Origin: Chelonoidis abingdonii
Taxonomy: Eukaryota > Chordata > Testudines > Testudinidae
Direction of reading: 5' to 3'
Assembly (NCBI RefSeq): GCF_003597395.2
Contig: NC_133777.1
Span: 55,128,619-55,192,618, forward strand
DNA length: 64,000 nt
Notes under the pieces: model-generated
What the model saw: the letters and a program-made list of their open reading frames with translations, nothing else
What the model was told of the DNA's origin: nothing
The model's database searches: none
Shown: piece by piece, positions 34,935-46,800 of the stretch
Position numbering within the stretch: position 1 is the stretch's first letter
Layout of the letters: each line of letters starts with the position of its first letter
Translations under genes and position numbers: made by a program

Positions 34935-35971
34935 TGTGATGTACCAGGGTACAATCTGCACTGAGTAGCTGTCACCCATATTCTGTAACCTGGGGTGCCC
35001 TTTACAATGCCTTGCTGCTCACATCCAGCAGCATGTAAGTCTCTACCCACTATATCTCTGTGTATGCTGCAGCCAGCCAGACCTTGACTCTTACCAACCC
35101 TAAAATTTACCACAGAGTGACCCCAACACACTCCCAGCCTATAGTCTATATTGCCCAGTCCTCTCCTGGACAGTGTATATGTATTGAGTCTGTCATTCCT
35201 TTAAGGGAATAATATGCACATCCTTTGTTTCCCCACATGGATTTACCCAGACACTTCAACTTGAACACACTAGATTAGATAAAACAATAAACTACAAGGA
35301 GAGATTTTAATAAACTTGTTTAAGTGACTACAGGTAATGAGGCATAAAAGTCAGAAATGGTTACAAGGAAAACAAAGATAAAATGCTTACTAGTGCCTGA
35401 CTTAACAAACTACATTGGATTCAAAGCAGTTTCTCACCACATGGTTTCAGCAGTCTTACTGCCAAACTCCTTCAATCAGGACCTTTCTGCTAGAGCTCAA
35501 CAGCCGCTTCCTGTGAATGCGATGGGCAGTGGGGGACAGAAGGGTGCTTTGCCCCTCATCTTTATAGTTTTAGTCCCTCTCTTGAAAAACATTTCCAGCT
35601 GAAAGCCAGGACCCAAAGAGTCTAGGTGGAAGGATATTCCCTGCTGGTTTTTTCACCTGTTTGAACTTCCTTTATGTGCTCTTCCTGCTTGATGACTGTT
35701 TACTGCTTAAATGCAAATTAAGCCGTGCACAGGTTCCTGTTTAGGGCAGATCTGTTTTCCAACTTCTGTTTGGGCAGGGCTGTAGGGTTTTGAACATATG
35801 TTAATAACACAATACAGAGAAAACCTATAACTTCACATACAATGTCGGCACACCTATTTTACCAGGGCAATACTGACCAGAAAATTGAGTTTTCAAATGA
35901 TACCTTACAAGGCACACTTTGTACAAAAATAATTACAATAAGGTGTGAATGCAAGGGTGTATTCTGGCACA
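34935..35971 (-). mobile_element. Solo LTR, 1037 bp
   Basis: Starts TGTGATGTACCAGGG and ends GGCACA on the plus strand. A perfect 5-bp target-site duplication CAAAC lies at 34930-34934 and 35972-35976. On the minus strand a TATA-like CTATAAAG (about 35566-35558) is followed some 250 bases later by ATTAAA, which suggests transcription leftward. Key words 'gtgaccccaacacactccca' and 'ctctcctggaca' are shared with the next LTR. No viral genes. Confidence 0.85.
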
Positions 35972-36118
35972 CAAACATAATGATTTTCCTTCTTCACCCA
36001 GCTTCCTGGACTCTTGTATGCCCTCCCCACAGACCCTCTCCCTCTTCCCCACCTCCCAACATGGATTCCTGTCAAAGTCCAGTTGGCTTTTAAGGTACAA
36101 ATCCAGACCAATGAGGGT

Positions 36119-38155
36119 TGTCATTGCCTGCCCCATAATCCTGGGTACCTCTCAATGCTTTGCTACTGTAGGTCCCAACCTGGGCTGCTCACAACCAGCC
36201 TATCAGCATGCAAGTCACATCCTGTGTGTCTGCATGGTAGACAGCTCAGGTTCAGCAGCTCTGACCCCAGCAGCATGTCTACAGCCCCACTCTGCTTCCA
36301 CCAGCCTTGGTTGCTACCTGTATAGTGACCCCAACACACTCCCAGTCCTGAATTTCCCCAAAATTGTGTGCCCTGAAATGGCCAGCCCTCTCCTGGACAG
36401 CTCAGAGAAATAATACGGTTCATTTGTTCCTCTAAAGACACAAAAAGCACATCACAGCTTATTAACTTAACTAGGGGGGTGTAAACACAGCATTGAGTTG
36501 GTTTATGGTGAAAATGAAATAGATCAGCAATCACATAGTATTAAGTGAGTTCAAGTATAAGTAATGAGATAGAGTTACAAGTAAAACAAAACACGTTTCT
36601 AACGGTCTAAAATTTAGTCTAGCAAGATACAGGCCTTGTTTAAGATGGCTTCTTTCACCAATCACTTTTCTTCCCAGGCATGGCTGACTTTGCTTCATTC
36701 AGGACCTTTCACTAAAGTACAAGGTGCTGGCTTCCCTTGTCTTATTAGGTTTAAGATCTTGGCTCAGGCAGGTTTCTTGCTTCAATTCAGTTCCAGAGAG
36801 TTCAAACCCGCACCTCCATGTATATACATGATGCAAGATTATTAATGGTTGACTGTGCCAATGTGACATTGCACTCCATATGTTTTATCGAAATATGCTT
36901 ATGAGTGTGCATACGATGTCACTGGAATATGCTTTATGCAAAAGCTCTCTTGTAAGGTATCATAACAAAGGTTATAACCTACTGAATATATTCCTCCTAT
37001 TTGTATGCACGTATCATTCTTGTATCTGAAACTAGAAATATGAAGTATAATTCTGAGGTCCTATTATTATTATGCAAAATGTGGGCCATTAATGGAGGTT
37101 TAGAATCTTGGTGGCTCCCATTGACCCAGACAATTGGTTGTAAATGGTTTGTTTACCTGCAAACATTCCTCTGTATGTGTGGGCCAACCCAGGAAGAATG
37201 GCAACTAGGGGTCTTACAGTGACATGTGACCATGTCACATGATGCTGGAATCCATCTTAATCCTTGTACTTTTTCATTAATGAGGTGGGGGTGGGGACAA
37301 GCACAGACAAAAGATTCCCACCTTGTGCCAAAGCTATAAAAGGGGTGGAGCAGGACAAAGGGGGCGGCCACTCATGAGAAAACCCCTGCTTACCACCTGA
37401 GATGTCTGCTGGATCTAACAAAGACTGTACCAGGGGAAAGGTTTGGGCTCAGACTAGGAAGAAGTCTAGTCTGTGAAAGAAGCTTATTGGAACATCTCTG
37501 AGGGTGAAATATTACCTGTAATCGGTTTATTAATATATTAGGTTTAGACTTGTGTATTTTTGCTTTATTTTGTTTGGTGATTTACTTTGTCATTACTTGA
37601 AACCACATAAATCCTACTTTTTATACTTAATAAAATCACTTTGTTTATTAATAAACTCAGAGTAAGTGATTAATACCTAGTGGAACAAACAGCTGTGCAT
37701 ATCTTTCTATTGGTGATATAGAGGGTGAACAATTTACGAAGTTACCCTGTATAAGCTATATACAGAGTAAAATTAATCAATTTGGGGTTCAGGCTCTCAG
37801 AAAGGCTGAACACTAGGGTGCTGGGAAATTCCCTGTTAACTGAGGAGCCCCTGGGCTGAGTGAATCTCAGTTTCAGTAAACTGCAGAGAGGCATGGCCCA
37901 ACCTCTGGGTCTGGAGCTGACTGGAATGTCTAACACAGCAAGACAGGAGTGGAGGGGCCCCTGTTCTAGCAAGAGGGTTATTCTTAGTGATATCCCAGCT
38001 CATCGAGTGACAGTCTCGAGGGGAGTCTCTGTGTCTGAACCTGTCACAACAGTCAGTGAGTTATTCGTTTCCAAATGATAGCTCACAGGGCATATTTTGT
38101 ACAAAGATATTACTATATTGTGTAAGGTGTAAATATAGAAGTGTTTAGTGTCACA
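36119..38155 (-). mobile_element. Second LTR of the same family, split by a younger LTR
   Basis: Segments 36119-36861 and 38049-38155 together match the layout of the LTR at 34935-35971: 'gtgaccccaacacactccca', 'ctctcctggacagctcagag', 'cttattaacttaactagg', 'ttcccaggcatggctgac', then after the interruption 'ttccaaatgatagctcacag' and 'ttttgtacaaagata', ending TCACA at 38155. The left end is approximate and no target-site duplication is clear. It lies only about 150 bp from its relative in the same orientation, with nothing viral in between. Confidence 0.7.
36862..38048 (+). mobile_element. LTR (TGTGACATTGC family), 1187 bp, inserted in another LTR
   Basis: Starts TGTGACATTGCACTCC and ends CCTGTCACA, so the termini are inverted copies (TGTGACA/TGTCACA). 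A TATA box TATAAAAG at 37335-37342 and AATAAA at 37629-37634 are in the right order and spacing for U3 and R. It separates the two parts of the LTR at 36119-38155. No exact target-site duplication is seen (gccaa before, acagt after), so either the ends have decayed or the structure has recombined. Confidence 0.8.
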
Positions 38156-40870
38156 ACCTACGTTTGGGAAGTCAGTCTTGAAAGGGGCATACCTAAGTGG
38201 CTAGGGCAAATAGTGTGTTATCTTTTCCCGTATATTTCCTGTGTGAATTACTTTAATCTTAGGTTAAGTAAAGTCTCCGTGACAATGTGTGTCCTTTCTG
38301 CAGATCACAATTACTGTGAGAACAAAGTGGCTGCATACAGAGCTCTTAGAAACTTAAAGGTGCACTGCATCCAAAACAAAGGCGTCACTGTTTCCTAGCT
38401 ACACCCACCATACTGTAGCACTGGTGTCAGGTGAACACAAGCATAATTGCTATAGAATTTTTCTAACTGCATGGTTTCCCCTACTCCCGTTTTCTGCCTT
38501 TCTGTTCCATAGCTCTTTACTGCTCAGCCTTAGCCAGAGAGTCCATGCTGCAGAGCACTGTACCACAGTTCAATTGCCATGGACAGCATGCCATGGCCCA
38601 CAGTGCAGTCTGTAGCCACAGCACCACCTTTCCATAAGGACATGGGGGTCAACAGTTCTGTGTAGTCACAAACTGGATGTCCGTGTCCCCACACAATCCC
38701 TAAAATTCTTGTGGGCTTTCAATAAATGAGCCCCCCAGGAACCAGCATTCTGCAGTGCACAGGAAGTATCAACCATAAGCCGCCGCACCCCCCCCCCCCC
38801 CCGCGCATACTAGAGCTTCAGCAATTCCACTCCCTTTCAGGTTTCGCATGCCTTTGGGAAATGCATTATGTGGTCCCAAAACATTTCCAACCTCCACACA
38901 CAGATTTTTTCTCTCACTCTAGACTTCCTGTCTCACTGTTTCACCTATTCATTTTTTTTTGCTTGCTGTGAATACATAATTTGTGTACCATAGTTTTCAC
39001 AACATGACCTTCAATGCATTACAAATGTTTAAATCAGATTAATGTTGATGATGCAGCTAAAGGTCACGTACACAATCATTCCAAAAAAAAAGACTCCTAT
39101 TAATTTAATTAGTTGTTCCTTTTGAAGCATGTCTTTTTGTGAAAACAAGAATGATCTGTGGCTGGAAAGAATAACAGCATAACCTTTATGGCGTATGTTT
39201 ACACATCCCTTTGCACAATAATATGTTTTCATGGAACACAGCATTGTTCATAAGTTGGCAAAGGCATCTTGAAAAGAATGTTGGCTAAAACAAGCTGCTT
39301 TCTACAATTACAGGAGAAACAACAGTTTTGGACACTTGCAAGTGAAACATATTTGATTCCACACAGGCTCTGGGTTAACTCTGTCTGTTTGCAGGGGGCC
39401 ACAGATAATGAGCCTGATTCTCTACTCCCTGCAGCTTTGTGTATCCATTCACACCTGTGCAAAACGATGTAGAATACCAACAAACTGGAACAGAATCATT
39501 TTTCCACAGGTGAAAATGATTAACGAAGGTGCAAGACACTGGACAATCCAGATCACTGATTCCAAAGCTGGTTGGCTAAAAGTCTTCAAGTCTTTGAATG
39601 TTCATATACAGTTAAGCAGGTTGTAAAGTAAGAGAAAACAGAATGTGGCCTAGTGCCAACAATGCAACACTGCTGATGTTACTGGGCCAGCCCCACAGAT
39701 TTCAGTGGCTTTGCACCAGAGGCGAATTTAGCCAAGTTCATTATGAAGGGTTCCATAATAAACTGATAGGGTTAGATATAAACTGAGCGCTGCATTGGGT
39801 CCACACTTTTCTATGCATCAAAGAAGATAACAATGCCTTGTGATTCAGGAAGGTAGCATAGCCTGGTATTATGACACACAGAGCTCAATCTGCCTTCAGA
39901 AAGACATGCTGCTTCCATTGACCATGCCAGAAGAAGTTACATACCTGTAGCTGATGGGAGAATGATGTCCACATTGACTATCTGCCATCTCCATAGCATC
40001 ACTTAAAAAAAAATAATAATAAAGTCACATCATTTAACATGGGAGGCTTTTGGGCATGTTGGGGAGTGTGGCATTTCAAGACTTAATCAAGATCAATTTG
40101 CTTACTTGTCTATTTAACCCTCTTTAAAAAGCTATATAGTATTTGAGGAAATGTCCATAACATTTGTTGTTTGTTTGGATTAGGCATTTCTCACAGCTTT
40201 TGGTAGTCTACATTCCTCCCTTCTCCTTCCCCTCCTCCCTGCATTTGTCCTGCCTGTCTGCATATGATGGCCATACATCACATGTACCTGACAAGTTTAT
40301 GAAGTACCTCAAAGCTCCCTTTTAACCCTTAAATTACTCCACTGTATGCACTCTTATTTCTTTGTATATTTTAGTTCTGGTTTCCAAAGCCCCATTCTAA
40401 TAAGCACTGCTATAGGCTGTACTGTTATCATTTTCTAAAGGGACAGTTGATACTTAATGTGCAATGACAAATCCACAGCATTAGCAAATTTTAAGATCTT
40501 TATGCTAACTTTCTTAAACTCAGTCACCACTTTGCCATGCTCCTGTAATAAGTGATAAATTCACGCTGTTGATTTAAAATAATAGTACTCTTTCAAAGAA
40601 TTAGATTTGAAATAATCTGTCTCAGATGTTCAGAATTAAATCTATGCGGTTGAACTTAATGACTAGAGTTGGGCATGGGAAGTTAAATTTGGTTTTGCAA
40701 GCTCAAACGTAAAGCCATGGATGGTTGAATCTGGCCTCTAGTTTTATCCAATCAGTTTGTTTCAGACTTTAGGTCAATTTTGACCCATCTCTTGTACTGA
40801 TTCAGTTAATGGATGTTGGTATTATGGATGGACACTAGTTACCAGACCAGTGTAATGTACTATGGCCTTA
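38156..40870. other. Unassigned sequence with a C15 run
   Basis: A run of 15 C lies at 38788-38802. The rest is AT-rich and unique-looking. Frames such as 38424-38615, 39229-39483 and 39269-39472 have no domain and overlap on opposite strands. Confidence 0.5.
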
Positions 40871-40878
40871 TTGTCGGT

Positions 40879-41215
40879 CAGGGATCGGCAACCTTTGACA
40901 CGCGGTGCGCCACGGTAAGCACCCTGGCGGGCCAGGCCGTTTTGTTTACCTGCCGTGTCCTCAGGTTCGGCCGATTCCGGCTCCTACTGGCCGTAGTTCA
41001 CTGTTCCAGGCCAATGGGGGCGGCGGGAAGTGGTGGCCAGCACATCCCTCATTCTGTGCCCCTTCCCGCCACCCCCATTGGCCTGGAGCGGCAAACTGTG
41101 GTGGCCAGTGGGAGCTGCGATTGGCCAAATCTGTGCACGCGGCAGGTAAACAAACTGGCCTGGGCCCCCAGGGGCTTTCCCTGAAGGAGCAGTGAACTGG
41201 CTTTGAGAACCACTG
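40879..41215. mobile_element. hAT-type foldback element, 337 bp
   Basis: Starts CAGGGATCGGCAACC and ends tttgagaaccactg (CAGTGGTTCTCAAA from the other end). The flanks ttgtcggt (40871-40878) and ttttaggt (41216-41223) match at six of eight bases. A 25-bp inverted pair with one mismatch (41006-41030 against 41062-41086, ccaggccaatgggggcggcg) dominates the centre, flanked by further inverted halves. The frames of 96, 123 and 155 codons here are products of the GC-rich palindrome. Confidence 0.82.
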
Positions 41216-41499
41216 TTTTAGGTAGCTCTGAAGTTCTCCTAACTGGGCTGACAAACTGGGCATTTCAGTCACATAGTTAATGCAGCTACTCACAGGAGTA
41301 AGGTTAACTTCAAGGAGACTACTTGTCTCCATAAGAATGGGGGGGGTGTTTAATTTTGCGATGACTGAGTTTAAGTGACAAACTGCACCCACAGACAAGT
41401 GTAAGGGTAACTTTTGCAGATGCAGCAATGAAGGACTCTTTAATGCTGAGCTGACAACGTGGCACTAAATGTTGTTAACAAAGTTTATTACCTAGGAAC

Positions 41500-42160
41500 C
41501 TGCAGGGTTTTATAATTTTGCTTAAGTACACCGGTGTGATCCCCCCACCCCAGGAATAATGGTGGGCCCCACCGGTAAACTCGTGGGGGAGAGCTTAGGG
41601 GGACCGGCCCCACCCCGGCACCGAAGGCCCAGGCTCCGGAGGAGACGGACACGCTGCCAGGCCGGAGAGGCTTGCGAAGCAGCGGGGTTGGGGGGATGGG
41701 CGCAGGAGGGAGGCATAGCCCTTTTAAGCGCAGACTTGTTTGCTCGGCGGCTGTCCTCAGGTGACTCCGCGGCTTGAAGCGCAGCCAGCCTGTGCGGAGC
41801 ATTAGGCAAGCGGATGGGAGGTTTCGCTGCTAGACACGCGATGGGGGCTCCCGGCGCGGGGAGGAACAGAGCGAGCTGCAGCCTCGCCCTCCGCCTCCAC
41901 CCCTCCCCCACACACCCCTCCGGGGCGGGGCTGCTGCTGCTTGCGCCGCGGAACAAACAGCCTGGGCTGGGCCCTGCCCTCTGTTCCCCTCCCCCCGCTC
42001 ATCTGAGCGCGCCCCACCCTTTCCAGAAAGCCACATGGCCCCGAGTCGGTGGTGGCAGCAGGGCCAGGCTCTGCCCCGGTCTCTAGGTCAGTGCGGAGCC
42101 AAGAATTGCCTTTTGGAAGGAGCCCCTGCTCCCTTCCTCCTCCTGCTGCAGCCACGGCCA
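41500..42160. promoter_or_regulatory. CpG island, candidate promoter and first exon
   Basis: A dense cluster of CpG in an AT-rich setting, not explained by any repeat I recognise. It contains a GC box GGGGCGGGG at 41922-41930, several further CG-rich words (ccggcgcgggg, gcgccgcgg, gagcgcgcccc) and a TTTTAA box at 41723-41728. Possible 5' splice sites are CAG|gtgact near 41760 and TAG|gtcagt near 42087. Open frames of 90 codons on plus (41814-42086, ATG) and 104 on minus (41802-41488, ATG) are typical for a GC-rich stretch and have no domain. The island probably marks the start of a gene or long non-coding RNA whose other exons lie outside the window or are too short to spot. Direction is undecided. 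Confidence 0.6.
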
Positions 42161-43950
42161 GAACGAAAGGCCCTGAGAGTTTGCAGACAGGCTTGAGAAA
42201 TCTCCCAAAAGCCTAAGGCCAGGTGCTGGAATGTGCTTCACCCAATTACCTCTCCTGCCCGTGGAGGCTTGGTGACAGCTTCCCGGCTGTCTGCTCTTTA
42301 GAGAAGAGAGAACAATCCCCTACTCCTGGCCTGACTCACAAGAAGGGGGTGGGGGAGAATATTTCTGCCAATCCAGCTCTGGGGAGGAAGGGGGAGAAAG
42401 GACATGACTCTGGGTTCTGGGGGGAAGAGCAATTTTTCCTATCCCCATAAAAGATGAGATGGGGAAAGGGAGAATAGTGACATCTTTTAAACCCTTTCCC
42501 TTGTCTTGCTAGACACAGAGGAAAAGCCCCTAGGTCTGTAATCTACACCCACCTAACTGCAAGGGAAAAGAGTCCTCTCCTGTTTCTGGTGGTTAGTACG
42601 CAAGGGAAGAAAAACACCTTGCATTCATCCTCAGCATCCCACTCGCTTGACCAGGGGGAAGAGGACAGAACAGCCTCCTCCATGTACTTCAGAGCAGCAA
42701 CAGGCTGGCTAGGCACACACTGCAGTGCTCCACAAGAGCAGTGGAGAGAACACACCCCTTTCTGCTCCATTAGAAGTAGGCTGCACACACCCTGCTCCGT
42801 CAAGAGGAGGCAGAATTAACATCCTTTGTTCTGTGACAACACTGGAATTTCAATCATAACTTGTAGCAGTGAGTCCTAAGGGTAATCGTGTTTGTTGAGC
42901 AGGCATCACTTGCTTTTTAATGTCCCAAATCTGTGGCTGGGGAGTTGGGGGGACCACCTTAGCCTCTTTACACCCTACAATAGCCTACATTTTTTTTCTG
43001 AAAAGCAGGCTAGAATGTTTTTCCCCCATGAACCCATTCCTCCTCCACCTCCCAGCATGACTTCATGCCACTCAAGCACTCTTGGCATCAGCAATATCTC
43101 TGTGATCAGCAGCTGCCTGTGAGTGAGACATACATTTAACCCAACACCAGTTAATTTCTTGCTTGTGCCCACAGAGCTACATTATTGCAAAAGTATGTGA
43201 GTCAGAATCTGAGTGAGTTGGGAGTGTCTGAGTGAGCTTGTAGATTTCTTTAAAAAAAATAAGTATTAGGTTTTCATCTGATCTACAGGACAAATGCTAC
43301 TTTGCATAAGCAACCTATGTCTTTCACCTCCAGCTCTCTTGGTTTGTAGCAAATCAGCATGTGGCAAAGACAGTTTATGCTAAGGGGGAACAGAAGTAAT
43401 CTCCAGTGTGGGAACGCCCTCGGCACTTTAAACCACAGTGTTACAGCAGCAGTCTCAAGTGTGCATTAGTAATGCTGTGCCCTTTGCTCTTTGGAGGGCC
43501 AATTCACTCTACACATACTTTATGGACCTCTTGAGGCCTTAGCACTATGTTATTTTTCAGAAGTGTCCACCAGTAAATTCCCATTGCATTACAAAATGGG
43601 CTTCTGTAAGAATATGTTAAGTGATATTACAAACACAGGGGCTGGTGATGGGTGGTGTTCTGATAAATAAAGGTCTCTTGAACTATACAAAAAAAAATAA
43701 AAATAAAAAATCAAGCAGTTCCATAACTAGATGATAAGAGGAAAACAACTGGAGCAGAGGAATTCATAGTTAGGGGTGGAAAGTACCATATGTCCTTAAA
43801 TACACAGGCACAATGAGGAAGTTATTAAGGGACAGCTCTGCTGTGTCTAGGTTTTTGGAGAACAAACAGCAGATTGATTTTTGTTTGCATATTAATATTT
43901 AGAGCATGAACTAGAAATTCAGCTGAGGAGACTAAAATCCCAGGCTGTGA
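42161..43950. other. Unassigned sequence downstream of the CpG island
   Basis: GC content falls away from the island. Frames at 42543-42819 occur on both strands at once. No exon could be called. Confidence 0.45.
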
Positions 43951-43953
43951 TTG

Positions 43954-44021
43954 TGCAAAACTAACTCATGTGAGTAGCACCATTGACTTCAGTGGGTATG
44001 GTCACATGAGTCAGGTTTTGC
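43954..44021. repeat. Palindromic repeat of the CATTGACTTCAATGG type
   Basis: Arms 'gcaaaactaactcatgtgag' and, inverted, 'gcaaaacctgactcatgtga' flank the core 'ccattgacttcagtggg' at 43980-43996. Confidence 0.75.
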
Positions 44022-44500
44022 AGAGTCAAATCCCAAATTACCAATGAGCTCTTATGCTTGAAGCTCAGTTTGGGACAAGGATTTTGAACCCCAAGTTCAG
44101 GAAGGTTCTGGTCCAAAATTTAATCTCTGTCTGTTACAGAATGGAAATTGAAGTACAGAGTTCTAACTCAAGTCCTCAGTGAAAAAGACTCTAATGGTTT
44201 GAGACATCCCTGATGCAAGGAGTCACTGCATCCCAGGACCTATTCACCCACCAGGGGGGACTGGTGGTGTTTTGTACAACCACACACCTTCTGGGATTCA
44301 ATCAACCACTGACAGCTTTAAATTTCATTTGGGACTCCACAGGAATAGCATTGTGAGAGGCTGATAGGGGAAGCATATCCTCTGCACCCCTGGCCAATGC
44401 CCCCATTTGTCAGTGTCACCCATTTTGGGGGCTATGCTGCCTGCCAGCAGCTCCCTCAGTGGAGTGAAGATGTCAGATATTGTATGCTGCTGCTGCCACA

Positions 44501-44794
44501 GGCCACGTCTAGACTACGCGCCGGATCGGCGTGTTAAAATCGATTGCTCGGGGATCGAAATATCGCGTCTGGTCTGGACGCGATATCTCGATCCCAGAGC
44601 ATGCTTAGATCAATTCCGGAACTCCAGCTAGACGACCGGACTTCCGGATTCGACACAGCGAGCCGCACGGATCGATCCCGCGTGATGAAGACGGGTGAGT
44701 AAATCGATTTTAGATATTCGATTTCAGCTACGCTATTCTCGTAGCTGAAATTGCGTATCTAAAATCGATTTAATCTCGTAGTGTAGACCTGGCC
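44501..44794. mobile_element. CpG-rich foldback DNA transposon, 294 bp
   Basis: Terminal inverted repeats GGCCACGTCTAGACTACGCG and, from the right, GGCCAGGTCTACACTACGAG. Inside are two strong hairpins: 44553-44570 with 44578-44594 (gatcgaaatatcgcgt), and 44701-44732 with 44740-44771, 32-bp arms around aaatcgattttagata with a 7-base loop. CpG is abundant despite the AT-rich surroundings, so methylation decay has been limited, which argues for recent insertion. No transposase frame. No target-site duplication could be fixed, so I leave the superfamily open. Confidence 0.8.
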
Positions 44795-46590
44795 CCAGTC
44801 TGTGTCAGGGTGTACTTTCTTCTGCTAGGGCCTTGAATCCTGCTGATAGAAGCCAGTGTAATCAGAGACTTCAGACTAGCCATGCCTCTCTCTATCTTCT
44901 TTTTCCTTGGCTTGATTTCTGACCCACCTGTTGAAGGGATCAGCATCATCGGGTGCAACGTGGCATGTGATTTGGCAGCAACTATCATTTCGAGATAGGA
45001 AGTGAAGAATTATATATCCCAGTGAACAGACAGGAGAATGTAGATAAAACAGAACAAAATTATTCAAAGCAAATCTCTTTTTTGAGCCATACATATGTGA
45101 CAAATAGTACAAGAATCCAAGCACCCAATTTTTCCTGAATTCTCAAATTATTTGCCACTGGACTGAAGTATTTCATGTAGCCACAAAAGCAAGGTAGGTG
45201 TTTTTTAGATAAAATTTCTTGCCCCAAATAGCTGACAATCTAATGATCTAATCCTCCAGACCTTTATGCACACTACTTCCTGACTCAACCAAGTAGTCCC
45301 ACTGAATTCTACAGGACTGCAGAGATGAAAAACGGTTTTCAGGATCAGGCCCTAAACAGTTATTGCAGTCTAAATATTACTTGTTTCACTTGGAATTTAC
45401 AATTTAAATGCTTCAGAGACCACTGAAGTTCTTCAGAGCCATGCAAATAAAAATTCCCATAATAAAAGTGACATAAAAAGGAAGAAATTCACAGTTAAGG
45501 AAGAAATTTACCATATGTCCTTAGACTTGTAAGCACACTGGGGGGCATCAAGGAAGTAGGTAGAGATCCAAACCCTGCTCATTTGTAGTCTAATTTAAGG
45601 CAACAGGGTTATTAATGCTGTAAGACTAGCAGAATTTGACCCATTCTGTGCCGGTGTCGGAGGATTGTTTTTGACAGGTTATCTTTAGTGAAATCAACTA
45701 CAAAAACCTGAAAAACTGGTTTATACTAAAAGCCCCATAGCAGCACAGATGGTGTGGCTATGATTACACTATGGTTACTGGTGGTTTTGCATATCATATG
45801 ATGAGATTCTTACTTCATACTTATATAACATACTGGTACTTGAATTAACACTATGTTGTTTAAGTCATGGGCTTTTCTTCCTCTTTTTCTGTGCTGTTGT
45901 ATTTAGTTAAAGTGGAAGTTCATGATATTATCCTGAAGCAGAATAATAAAGTGTGTAAGTTGATCAGTCACTCTACTCTTGATAGTTAACAGATGATTGC
46001 TTGCTGCAAGGTATTAGCCTATATACCACAAGGTAATATTCATTAGTGTATTGGACACTGCAGAGTTATTTTATTAAGGTACAACAATAACAGAGAGAGA
46101 GTCCCCTCTTTTCTGCTGTGCACAAATCTTTATGCTTAAATTAGATCCTGTTGCAGTCCTTGAATCTGCTCTCTCTCATGCTGGTGTGAAACAGAAATCA
46201 GCTCCCCTTTAGTCAATGACATTATTCTGATATAAGGGCCTGATCCAAAGTCAACAAAAGAATTTCCATGCCTTTCAATGAGCAATGATCAGGTCTTTGA
46301 TAAGCAGAGAATCAGGCCCACAGGCAACAGTGAAAATAAGGCTGCCCTGAAAAAATAGTTTATGGGAACATACTTCTTTACACTATGTTAAAGTAACTTA
46401 AATAAATGACTTTTTAAATAAATGACTTCTTTTGGAAAAGACCGTGGTTAGTTTAACTGAGGGCTCTAAAAATAATATGAGTTAAAAGTAAACATGTGGG
46501 CCACAAAGTATCTGCCCACATACATTTCAAATTACCTGTTAAATATTCTTGAACATTCATCTGCTTCTTGAAGACATAATAATATGTCAC
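44795..46590. other. Unassigned sequence with palindromic fragments
   Basis: Near 45250-45352 and 46232-46320 are fragments ending in 'aggatcaggccct' and 'gaatcaggccc' that fit the CATTGACTTCAATGG-centred palindrome family (core 'ccactgaattctacagg' near 45299). The rest is AT-rich without genes. Confidence 0.45.
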
Positions 46591-46594
46591 TAAA

Positions 46595-46800
46595 TGAGTG
46601 CCAGCATGTTCAGAACACTTAACTAATCCTTGTACCAGCCCTGATAGGTAGGTATGGTAAGTATTATTACCCCACTTTACAAGGAGGGAAGCAGTGGCAG
46701 AGAAATGAAGTGACTTGACCAATGTCTAAAAACAAATCAGTGGCAGAACCAAGATTAGAACTCAAGTCTTCCTTGATACTCAACTCTGTTCTTTCAACCA
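46595..46800 (-). repeat. MIR-type SINE, antisense
   Basis: Read on the plus strand: 'ctgataggtaggtatggtaagtattattacccc', 'ctttacaaggagggaagc', 'gtgacttgaccaatgtc', 'cagtggcagaaccaagattagaactcaagtctt'. This is the MIR body in reverse. Confidence 0.85.

Noticed and set aside
35900..36413. Overlapping frames of 103, 123 and 154 codons
   Set aside because: They run across LTR sequence and its spacer on both strands without domain or splice signals.
34935..38155. A provirus with the two related LTRs as its ends
   Set aside because: The first LTR has its own exact CAAAC duplication on both sides, and the 150 bp between them have no viral sequence.
40813..41428. Frames of 96, 123 and 155 codons
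   Set aside because: They cover the palindromic hAT element at 40879-41215 and its flanks on both strands.
41802..42155. Minus-strand frame beginning MAAAGGG in the CpG island
   Set aside because: The first codon is GTG on that strand, not ATG, and GC-rich sequence gives many open frames; no domain.
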